Shown here one piece after another: positions 1 through 12,000 of a DNA stretch of 64,000 bases. Made by a program: the position numbers and the translations under genes. The DNA is from Lineus longissimus (taxonomy: Eukaryota > Nemertea > Pilidiophora > Heteronemertea > Lineidae). Position 1 is the first letter of the stretch; each line of letters starts with the position of its first letter. The DNA is taken from NCBI RefSeq assembly GCF_910592395.1, contig NC_088309.1:622501-686500 (forward strand), written 5' to 3'. The notes under the pieces were generated by a model. It did no database searches and was not told the DNA's origin. It saw nothing but the letters and a program-made list of their open reading frames with translations.

Positions 1-60
1 TATTGCCGTGAACAGAATAACAGTGAGGAACGTTCCGTAGCAAAGTGGTTGATAAACTTC

Positions 61-3000
61 TCAGCCTCTCCTTGAGCAGCCCTGTCGTGCTGTACGGAAA
101 GCTAGTCTCTCCAAGTCTCGGGTAAGAGCCATCACCAACGTGTGATCCAGCATCGTCAGACTGCCACGGTTACTGTCCAACATCTCTAGTTGACCATCAT
201 TGGCAAGGATCAAGAATTTGGCATCTCTCTCTGAAATTATGAAATGTTGAATACATGAATACCGGTACATATATCTGGTCTTACTGCTCAGCACAGAAGG
301 GGTTAATATTAACTTGTGATGATTACCAACCGTCTTTAGACACTGAAGTGGACACAGCAGGATGTGGCGCCACCTATTCCACAAGTGGAATACGCTTGCA
401 ATACGGGACAGATGACAACAAGACATGTTCTTTTACAAAGAACTGCGCACCGAACGAAGCCCTCCGACAGTACACCTGGTCAGATGGTTTGTCTCAATAG
501 GTTGGTTACCTTTCACCAGCTGCTAGGAGATCGATACAAGTGTTTGATGAGCTAAGAAGAAAGTGTATGACGTACCTGCCAGAGAAAATGCTGAGCAACT
601 GCAATTGGTGGACATTCTGTATTTGGCAAAGACGTTCATGGCCACCTTTCCAGTCTCCGGCCTCAGGTCGGTCATCACCTTGAGAGGGTAAACACTACTG
701 CTGCCCTTGTAGTTAACCTTGTATACTGAAACATGGAGATAAATCAGTTAAGAAATGACACAACTTTAGAATCCCAGCCTCCTCACACCTTAAACTGATA
801 ACTGAACAGGTGCTTAGCTCAGCGACAGTCTTTTAGATCAAACATGTACAACATTCACAAGCCATGGATAGGTAGAAACCTTTGACGAGTACATCACTGA
901 TAGTCAGCAGATAGGATGGAATGGAGGGGAACAGTACAGAATGGAAGCCAAGAGTTATAACATACCTTTGTCGTAAGTACAGAATCGAGTGACAAAGTTC
1001 TGCGGCATGGCATCAGGACACATGGGGCACCCGGGTTCCAACTGACCATTCTGCAAAGGAGAGCACATTCTTTTTGAAAAACAAGACTAACTAGGATGGG
1101 AATCCTCTGTACTGGAATGAGAAGACTGTCTGGCTAAAGTGTTCACACAAAATGCTCCTTTCTCTTCTCATTTGGTCCTACCTTAGTTGTCTCTGGTTCT
1201 GGTTGACGTGTAGAAGATGAAGGCTGTGTAGGCTCATCAGGTTCTGTCGTATCGTCATCTTTGTCTGTTGACTCTTGTGCCATGTCTGTAGGAGTTGGCG
1301 AAGTTTCCTCCTCTGTTGGCTCTGGCTTCGATGGCGTTGGCTCTGGCTCAGTTGGAGAATCGTCTTCTCCATCAACGAAGACTGAAAGAGGACTTGCTAT
1401 TTTGAAAACCGAACCAATGAGTTATACAGTGCTGACGCTATTTAGCCTGACGCTATTTAGCCTGATGCTATTTAGCCTGACGCTATTTAGCCTGATGCTA
1501 TTTAGCCTGATGCTATTTAGCCTGATGCTATTTAGCCTGATGCTATTTAGCCTGATGCTATTTAGCCTGACGCTATTTAGCCTGACGCTATTTAGCCTGA
1601 CCCAGTAAACCACCACACATAACATTGATAAAGGATTTGTTTGCTAAACTGGTGTGAAGAATACAAACAACGTACCAGTGACCTTATTCTCTTGTGCTGG
1701 TTCTGGAGGAGAATCAACATCTGGAGACACTTGGTTGTCACCTGGTTTGCCCGGTCCAGCTTGAGGCCCCATTGGTTGGATAGGCAGACGCATCTCAGTA
1801 ATCTCACCACCGTCTTCGGGAAGCACAGGATTAAAAGGAGCCTCCTCCTTTGTTCCGCAGTAGGGTCGGATCACGTAGGCGTGGAGCACAGAGTTTTCTG
1901 AAATGGATAAAGATGATGAATTAACAGGTCATCTACAAAAACCACACCGCAACGCTCACATTTACTGGATTGCTAACTATCGTGTCTGACTTCAGTAGCT
2001 CTTACCTGTTTGATAGTAATCATAGACACTGATGAGACCCGGTTTAGGCGACTCCACCTCTATATCCTGCACAAGTTCAATCAGGAAGCACTTGATTTCA
2101 CTATCAAACTGGAAAAACAACCACAACAACATAAAATATGACCATTGTAACAATATCAGCATAAACAATACAAAGATGACGAAGGTGCTCTCAATGAAGT
2201 AGCATCAAAGCCTTACCACAGTGTTATCCTAGCAATTTTATCATGCATGTGTATATTGAACGGCACAAAAGCTCTTAAGTATTAGCAAGTATTGTACTTA
2301 ATTCAGTGGTCAAAGATTTGAAGAATTTCACATTTACCTCATCAAAATATAAGTTCACCATGTTTTTCTCGACTTCAATTCTCTTGAGAAGAAGGTCAGA
2401 TCTCTGTACTTTCAACTGAAATAGACGAGCATAACACAATATGTAAACTAAAGGTTACCGTAGGCCTGTAAGCTTGGTATCCAAAGTATCCACTATATTT
2501 CAACTTTTGTTTCTGTGTGAAAAGTTTCCCAATAGAGAGCAGAACATCTGGGCAATAACTAGCCAGGGAAAGGCATAACAACTGCGTGCAAATATGTCAC
2601 TTCACAGGTTTCTAGTTTTTGATGAGTGCAGGGCGCTTACCGCTGTGACCGACTCCTTCACTGGGACCCATCCGGACACCATCTGTATCTCAACAACAGC
2701 CATGTTGGAGGCACCATCATCCAAGTTGTACCTGGAAAAAGGAGATATGATAGCGTCATAGAGCTTAGGAAAAGACATGTCCAACCGTGGACTCTGTGGA
2801 GAAGTCTCCTAAGTTGAGTTGAGGCACACCTGTCAACCACCATCACCGAAGTAACACTGAGAGAGGTTAATCAGTGGATGGGTGAAGAGAAAACATTTCC
2901 TAAAAACTTCCTTCACTGTTATGTAACTTACTTGACACAAATATCCATTAACCTCTTCCTACAGTCATCTCCTTGCTTAATCCTGATGATGTTAGCTGTG

Positions 3001-6000
3001 ACATCGAAAGCTGGCGTTGTAGGAGGTGTCACTTCAACATTGAATCGGACGTCTGCCTGAAAATGAGACAATGATGGTGCTGAACAGCCTGTCAGAAACT
3101 CCTTCTATTCCCTGAGAGATTGTCCTCTCATACTAGAGACGGGTATCTTCAGGAAGGAGTCACAATTTGAAGAAGACTGTCCTCACTCGAGCTGTCTAAG
3201 GAGAAGCTGCCACAAAGTTATATCTTCACTTTTCGTGTCTTGTCCGACTTCATTCAACAAGTGGGCAAGATGCATGAAATGTATGGGGTGAAAGTACACA
3301 GAGACAACATACAAACATGCAAGTGTTATTGTCACTTACCTGCACAAGTGCACAGCCTGTTCCACTTGCATTAATCGTCAAGTCATTGGGAACCTGGATA
3401 GGTTTCTTCTGCAGCAATAGGCTGTTGTCGTCCCTCACAGAGAATGTCTCGTCTAGGCCCTCTCCCATAATTCCAACATTTAGATTGATTCCATCACTGT
3501 AGGCGAGACTTGCATACTTGGCAAGAGCTTGAAGGGCGACCACAGTGTCCTGAAGTAGGCAAGAGGTCACTGGCTATAGTTTGTGTCATGGAAACAAATT
3601 CTTGGAAGTCAGGTCATATCATCTGTTGACAATCATAAAGAAGTAATACTGAAAGGCATTCAATCACTGACAATAGTGTGACCAGCTCTAACAAGAGCAG
3701 CACCAGTTGCTGGGAACCTGTTCTTGCTTATATTCACACCAATAAGTCTATTTACCTGAGTTGAGCTAAAACCTCCATTAGCATTTCTCTGTTTTGTCAA
3801 CCACTGGACGATGGGAATGAGAGCAGCTATGTTCGACCTCCCAGCACGGACCACGGATGCCATGAGTGCATACGCTGTCATCTCAACATCGGTTGATGCA
3901 GCTCTCTTGTACGGAGATTGCCAAAGATTATCGATAACCTTCGAAGTAACAAGTTGTGGGTTCTTTTGCCAATGGATAAATCCTGGAACGAAGAGTGGAC
4001 ATTGTGTGAGAGTAACTGTGGTAAATAGCAGAACTCTAAGATCACGATTACATGCATCAGATGAGCAATCTTTTTACTGCTCATTGCAGAAATAATTGTT
4101 GCAGCGATGAAAATGACTTGTTCTTTACGTATGGGAACCTGAAGAAATGACAACAATAATGTTACCTTGGTCATCAGTGGTGGCAGCATCTCCAAGTCTC
4201 CTCATCGCTAGACTTGTCCTTGGATCGGTCGGATCATACAGACTATAGGCATAGGCAATGAGGGCAATGGAGTAGGTATCAGTGACTGGGTTCGCCTCCA
4301 GACATTCCAGGGCAAGATGCACCGATTCAGACTGCAAGGAGAAGACCGATGGATGTCAAACACCATAACAATGTATGATACAGCTTGATAGTTCGAAGTC
4401 AACCATACATCAGCAACAGACCACATTTTCCCCACATCTTCATTTTCATTATCCAACTGCGGCATTACCAGGCCTAGCTGTCTACAGCAAATCAATTCCA
4501 TCAATGTACCGTTCAGCCATGTGGCCAGTCTCATATCTCTCCCAGATTTGGCGGTTCAATACTCACCACTTGTGTTTCCCCAGCTTCAAGCATCGCAATC
4601 AGAACGTAGGCTGAGAGTGCAGCAGATGAATCACCATCAGCCAGTCCACCTTTCATGTCTTTATGAAGAACCCTGCCAACCTGAAATCAGATTACAACCA
4701 AAATCAGGCATACAAAAAACCAGTGAAAAAAAATGTAGGCCCTTTGGTCAGGTTAGAGGGGTGAATTTGGTCATTGGGACCTCTCAATCCAGTGGTCGTG
4801 GCCTGGGTACCTGCCTGTCCGGGGTCTCATGCCGATTGGGGGATATGAACCAGGGACCTCTTGACCAGAAGCTGAGAGTCCAAGCAACTAGACCACAGGG
4901 TTAAGAATCAACTTGAGAGTTGGTATCCTACCGATAGAAAGCATCCATCATCGCCCTGCAACGATTTCAGCCACTCGACACTTTTCTTCACATCCTCATC
5001 ATCAATCGTGATATAGGGTCTGGCCTCCGAGAAGGATTTGACAACAAATGCCGTTAACCAGGTGCTGCCAGAGGGATCATTGCTTCCAAACGCACTGTAG
5101 GAGCCATCCTCATGTCGATACGTTAGTTCACGCTGATAACCTGTAATAGAGTATTGTACAGTGTTTTCAACAGTTAAAGCTTTGTGATGATGACATCCTA
5201 AGTATAAGTCAAGACCACATTAATTTCATGACGAGTCCATTTCCAAAAAGTCATGCAGACTAAATTTGTTTGACGAAGCTCTGGTGCTGCTGAAATGAAC
5301 GACAGTTTGCAGTATGGCCGGGCATCTGGCTTGCCGATCAGATCAGTACTGCTGAAATGAACGACAGTTTGCAGTATGGCCGGGCATCTGGCTTGCCGAT
5401 CAGATCAGTACTGCAGGAACCATAACTCTGATGCACTGTAAGCAAGCGACTCCACCTGGAGATAATATTGGGAACAGAATGACTTAAAGGAAGAGAAAGA
5501 TAGCACATCAGGCCCTACCTGTCATCATGAAGTTAACCGCCTTAGTCCTGATCTCAGTGGAGAGTTGGCGAGTAGCTTCCAGATACTGCATAACAAAGAT
5601 ATTGGGTGCGAAGTTCAACATGTTCTGTTCGCCACAGCCAGTAGGAAGGCGCAGAAGCTCGTCTAGACCATCCAAAGTCGGGCCCATTATGTCACCTGGA
5701 ATAATGGAGTAGCAACAATTGTAACCATAAGGCAGCTGGCAAATGTCCTTCATTCTCAATGTCCAGGTGATGATTGTTACATTCCTTCTCAGAGACAGGC
5801 GAGAGGCTGTTCGATTTAAGAAGACTTCACTTGCCACACATTCCTTGACTTAAACTTACCGATGACAGAGACGAATCCTCTAGCTGATCCATTAACGAGG
5901 GTGCTCGGGAGAGGAAGCTGGATGGTTTCTGTGAATGTCCCCTTATCGCTATCAGAAGGACACACTAGAGTACTGAATGTATACTCATCTTTGGCACCTT

Positions 6001-9000
6001 CAGGCTAAAATATTAAAGGTTTCAGGACCATGGTTATAACTAAGCTTTCCCAATGAATTGCTAAATCCACATAACTTTTGTTCGTTACACTATTTGACTA
6101 GCATTTTTAGGTCGTGTAGCTTATCTTCATGCTATTCACAGTTCAAATTTCCAATTTATTGTTGGTCCAGGTCGGTTGATGCTGAACGTATAAAGTGTGA
6201 GACATAGATCTACCTCGTTCGGTGCTCAAAGTGAACTTGATAGAATCTTGAATGGGATCTATAACTTCTACAAGGCATGTTTTTGTGTATAGTTTACAGA
6301 CATTGTTGGCTTAACAGTAAAACCAATTTCACATTACCAACCTGAACAATGAGCTGTCGCGTTACTGCGTCGCTGGCCACAAGTGTCGATAAAGGTTTGG
6401 AACCGCACACATCACTATCAGGGTTACTCTGAGCCTGCGGAAGAAAGAGATGATCATTCAAATAGTGACACTCTGACACTGCCATTTTCATTGCACCAGA
6501 ATCATGGCATTATTTGGCATGTGCCTCCATCATTCAAACAGGCCATGCAAGTTTAAGTTAGCACCACTTCTCAGAAATGGCGCTTACTCACTGTTGAAGG
6601 TGGTTCTCTTCCAAAATGAGTTGCGGAGGTTGAAAAATACAAATGCTGAAGATTACAATGTCAGCTGTAGAGGGATGGAAATACCGGCGTCCAATGAAGG
6701 GGGCCTAACGACCCCAGAGTTATTGAGTGTCCCCCCTGTGGCCTCGAGTAGCATATCTTACCATAACAGTGATGTTGACATTCGCCAAGGTCTTGGGCGT
6801 GACCTTGAACGTCACTGAGCTGGACTCATCGCCACAGACACATATCTGCTGCAGGTAATTGTCATTGGTCACATCAAAGTCTGCTGACCTTGTCAAGGTG
6901 AGATCGATCTGAAATGATTGGGAATTAGAGGATGAGTTGCTCGACATAAACCTGAAATACTCCCAGGAGATTTACACCCCCAAAAGCAGTGCGACCGCTG
7001 AAGGAGAAGAAAAAATTCCGACTGATAGTTTACATGGCTGAGACTTACCACAAGGCATTCAGACTGATAGTTTACATGGCTGAGACTTACCACAAGGCAT
7101 TCAGACTGATAGTTTACATGGCTGAGACTAACCACAAGGCATTCAGACTGATAGTTTACATGGCTGAGACTTACCACAAGGCATTCAGACTGATAGTTTA
7201 CATGGCTGAGACTTACCCCAAGGCATTCAGACTGATAGTTTACATGGCTGAGACTTACCACAAGGCATTCAGACTGATAGTTTACATGGCTGAGACTTAC
7301 CACAAGGCATTCAGACTGATAGTTTACATGGCTGAGACTTACCACAAGGCATTCAGACTGATAGTTTACATGGCTGAGACTTACCACAAGGCATTCAGAC
7401 TGGTAGTTTACATGGCTGAGACTTACCCCAAGGCATTCAGACTGATAGTTTACATGGCTGAGACTTACCCCAAGGCATTCAGACTGATAGTTTACATGGC
7501 TGAGACTTACCACAAGGCATTCAGACTGATAGTTTACATGGCTGAGACTTACCCCAAGGCATTCAGACTGATAGTTTACATGGCTGAGACTTACTACAAG
7601 GCATTCAGACTGATAGTTTACATGGCTGAGACTTACCCCAAGGCATTCAGACTGATAGTTTACATGGCTGAGACTTACCCCAAGGCATTCAGACTGATAG
7701 TTTACATGGCTGAGACTGACCACAAGGCATTCAGACTGATAGTTTACATGGCTGAGACTTACCACAAGGCATTCAGACTGATAGTTTACATGGCTGAGAC
7801 TTACCACAAGGCATTCAGACTGATAGTTTACATGGCTGAGACTTACCACAAGGCATTCAGACTGATAGTTTACATGGCTGAGACTTACCACAAGGCATTC
7901 AGACTGATAGTTTACATGGCTGAGACTTACCCCAAGGCATTCAGACTGATAGTTTACATGGCTGAGACTTACCACAAGGCATTCAGACTGATAGTTTACA
8001 TGGCTGAGACTTACCCCAAGGCATTCAGACTGATAGTTTACATGGCTGAGACTTACCACAATGCATTCAGACTGGTAGTTTACATGGCTGAGACTTACCA
8101 CAAGGCATTCAGACTGATAGTTTACATGGCTGAGACTTACCACAAGGCATTCAGACTGATAGTTTACATGGCTGAGACTTACCACAAGGCATTCAGACTG
8201 ATAGTTTACATGGCTGAGACTTACCACAAGGCATTCAGACTGATAGTTTACATGGCTGAGACTTACCACAAGGCATTCAGACTGGTAGTTTACATGGCTG
8301 AGACTTACCACAAGGCATTCAGACTGATAGTTTACATGGCTGAGACTTACCACAAGGCATTCAGACTGGTAGTTTACATGGCTGAGACTTACCACAAGGC
8401 ATTCAGACTGATAGTTTACATGGCTGAGACTAACCACAAGGCATTCAGACTGGTAGTTTACATGGCTGAGACTTACCACAAGGCATTCAGACTGATAGTT
8501 TACATGGCTGAGACTAACCACAAGGCATTCAGACTGGTAGTTTACATGGCTGAGACTTACCACAAGGCATTCAGACTGGTAGTTTACATGGCTGAGACTT
8601 ACCCCAAGGCATTCAGACTGATAGTTGAACACAGTTACAACAACTGGTACAATCTCGCCACGGATGACCGAGTAGGGCAGCGTGAATGAGGCGAAGAACG
8701 GCTGGAAAACTGTCATATAAGCAGTTGGTGCCACACCAAAGCCAGACTGCAAGTTTGTGCAGAATGCAGCACCGACCCATTGCGTGATGGTATCTGGGAC
8801 CTTCTTCGTCAGTGTCATCTCACCGCTTGAGCTACAAAATACATGCAGGTTAAAATGATCATGATACAACCGTTGGATGGGTAGGCCTAATCAGCTGCAG
8901 TTGATATGGAACAACTTCTCAGAGCTTCTAGCTTATGATATCATTTCACATTATCCCTGCATCTTTAAGATTGATTGTGATGTTGTATTCAATTGTAGGG

Positions 9001-12000
9001 CCTGTTTTGAAACTTATGGTTCACAGCGTCACCAGCTGCAGACAATAGGACATATTCTTACCCGGTTGTTTCTAAATCCCAAAGCCAGGTTTCTGGGAAA
9101 TATCTGCGGACTGTTTTTGCTTTGGTGGACGTGCCTTCTTCCTCTTCAATGTCAGCATCAACAGCTTGTTCTGGTTCGACGACCGCAGACTCAAGAACTG
9201 AAAGATATTCCATAGGATTACGCTTATCAAAAATGAGGATATCTTTATCAGCATGTTATTCATGCATGGTACATTTCAATCCGTTTTACAGACACACCAG
9301 TTAGCAAGATGCCCTCTCTATATAGACACTGGTTTGAATGACATTCTGGTCATCCTCGCATACCACAGTCAATCGTATGGTCATCCCCTCACACATGTTA
9401 CATAAGCTTTAGTGCCGAGTGTTGGCCTGAGGTTCAGGCTGCATTCTGGTCCGACCAATCAGTTTGACTGCGTGATCAAGGTGCTTATCTATTACGTTTA
9501 GTATAGTCAATGATTAGATAAGTTCGTCTCTGATATCATCAACAAACTGGGTAAGTGGTACATGCAGATAAGGTGACAAACCACCCTGGGTAAGTGGTAC
9601 ATGCAGATAAGGCGACAAACCACCCTGGGTAAGTGGTACATGCAGATAAGGTGACAAACCACCCTGGGTAAGTGGTACATGCAGATAAGGTGACAAACCA
9701 CCCTGGGTGAGTGGTACATGCAGATAAGGTGACAAACCACCCTGGGTGAGTGGTACATGCAGATAAGGTGACAAACCACCCTGGGTAAGTGGTACATGCA
9801 GATAAGGTGACAAACCACCCTGGGTAAGTGGTACATGCAGATAAGGTGACAAACCACCCTGGGTAAGTGGTACATGCAGATAAGGTGACAAACCACCCTG
9901 GGTAAGTGGTACATGCAGATAAGGTGACAAACCACCCTGGGTAAGTGGTACATGCAGATAAGGTGACAAACCACCCTGGGTAAGTGGTACATGCAGATAA
10001 GATGACAAACCACCCTGGGTAAGTGGTACATGCAGATAAGGTGACAAACCACCCTGGGTAAGTGGTACATGCAGATAAGGTGACAAACCACCCTGGGTAA
10101 GTGGTACATGCAGATAAGGTGACAAACCACCCTGGGTAAGTGGTACATGCAGATAAGGTGACAAACCACCCTGGGTAAGTGGTACATGCAGATAAGGTGA
10201 CAAACCACCCTCACCTGGCACTGCGGGATATCTACCTCGGTAATCATAATCCGGACTCTCGCAAGGCCTTGTATCCACTTTAAGATCTGTCATGTAGATG
10301 AGACCAGTGTTCTGTAAAAGCATGTTTGATAGGTTTTATGAGTGCTGTATGGAAACAGGAGATAACATAGAGAGATTATGCTTGGATATTAGGTCTGCTT
10401 TAGCGAATGGATAGGCCCATTATCATTGGTGTTATATAGTGCTTGGTTGTTGTTGTTACAGAATGTTCAGAGGCCTTGAAAACATAACAGACTGCAAAGA
10501 TATATTTAGTTGTTCCTCCGACTTACCTTGAATGCAGTAGACGAGTCCACAAATCTTGAACTTGCACTTGGCCAGTAAATGTCGCGTTTCTTACGTTTGA
10601 ATGGCTGTACTTCCATATCGACATCCCATGGGTTTGTCACTGGACCAACCTCTGCAAGAAACACATTGACCATCAAAATGAGCTGCAAGCCAAAAGCCAA
10701 CATTTTTTGGGGGCTGATGATGTTTCTTCATGACAAGTAAAAAAAATATTTGGAAAATTTTTTCATCTGTAGCATGAAAAATTTTCCACAATCAATTTCT
10801 TAACAGAAATCATGGCAGCATTCGTCTTTTCACAGCAATTAGGCCCTTTGGTCGGGTAAGAGGGGTGAATTTGGTCATTTGGACCACCCAATCCAGTGGA
10901 TGTGGTCTTGGTACCGCCGGTGTGGCCGACCGGGGTTCCACTGTATACCGTGCGAGTTAAAACCCACTCTGGATGCAGGTACATACGTTTTTCACAGTAT
11001 TCATCTCTATAGCTGTAACCATCTGGCTCCACATCAAAGGCAGCCAGAGCTCCAAACACCTGAAATAACAACAATCCATGAAATATTTCACAATGTAAAC
11101 TGCCGTCGCTAGTTCGATAGTAAAATCCTTCACTGAGTCAATCCCATCTAAAGTTGCTAAAGTGCTCATTTTCAAAAAGAGGGGCCTAAATTCAAAGCAG
11201 GTCTGCCAGTTAGATGGCTGGCTTCCCCAAATCACAGTTGATTCTGGCTGGAAGGAATCCATTCTGTGGCTACCTTTCCATTGCTAACTTTGATCATTGC
11301 AAATTGAGGTAAATCCACAAATATAAACCTCTGGAAAGATCTGGTGGTTTACAGTAAGAGTTTAAGGAAAGTGTTGCTACCTTGGCTGGATTAAGCTGAT
11401 TACTCTTATCCAGGAGATGAACACTCTTATCAACAACACCGATGTTACATAAAGAATCAGGATCCGCACGCATCTTGATATTTGCATCATCACCTGGACG
11501 GTAGAATTCCTTTTCAAAAGCGAGGTCAACCTGAAACAAATTGAAATGGTGAGAGCCTGCGACAAGGACGTTGAGTGTTTTTCAGATAGATCTGGTTGAC
11601 CTGCTGTCTGTAGACTGTATTAGTCTGATCACATATAGTAATGTTACACAGCCCTGGACAGCTGGTGTCCTAGTTGACTGGCTTTTCAGCATTGGTTAGG
11701 CCTACCCTAAGGATAATCTAGTGTTGTGCAACACCACTTTCTTTCGGTAAATGTGATCTGGCAACATTCCTGAGTTCAACTAAGTAACTTTGGCCAGAAC
11801 GATATGAAAACACTTCATGAGATAGGCTACTGAGAGGCTGCTACTGAACATCGACCCCCGAGGGAATCACGTGATGCCGAAGATCATTTAACAAGGACCT
11901 GTTGATGGAAAAGTTCTAAATAACACATCAAACTTGACATTTTGAACATTTACAATGAGGCCATACCTTGTTGGCGAAGCATTCCTTGACGTTCAACTGG

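Noticed and set aside
1261-1608. Plus-strand 115-codon frame with Ser/Gly/Val and LFSLM repeats
   Set aside because: It is the complement of coding exon 34 plus the 15-bp minisatellite.
4735-4899. tRNA gene on the minus strand
   Set aside because: A- and B-box-like motifs are present, but no complete cloverleaf could be formed and the body recurs elsewhere, so it is a SINE.
6989-8689. 566-codon plus-strand open frame made of 14-residue repeats
   Set aside because: It is the complement of the 42-bp donor array. The period is a multiple of three, so both strands stay open; there is no promoter, splice or homology support on the plus strand.
6893-8869. 658-codon minus-strand frame as one uninterrupted exon
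   Set aside because: Only its 5' part (8603-8831) is certain exon 19. Reading straight through ends out of frame with exon 20 and hits a stop, so the full frame is not a protein by itself; the possible use of repeat donors is reported as a finding.
7031-10211. CRISPR-like arrays
   Set aside because: The units are contiguous tandem repeats without unique spacers, in introns of an animal gene.
9507-10323. 246- and 269-codon minus-strand frames
   Set aside because: Both are products of the 39-bp minisatellite; exon 17 ends at a good donor (10214) whose phase fits exon 18.
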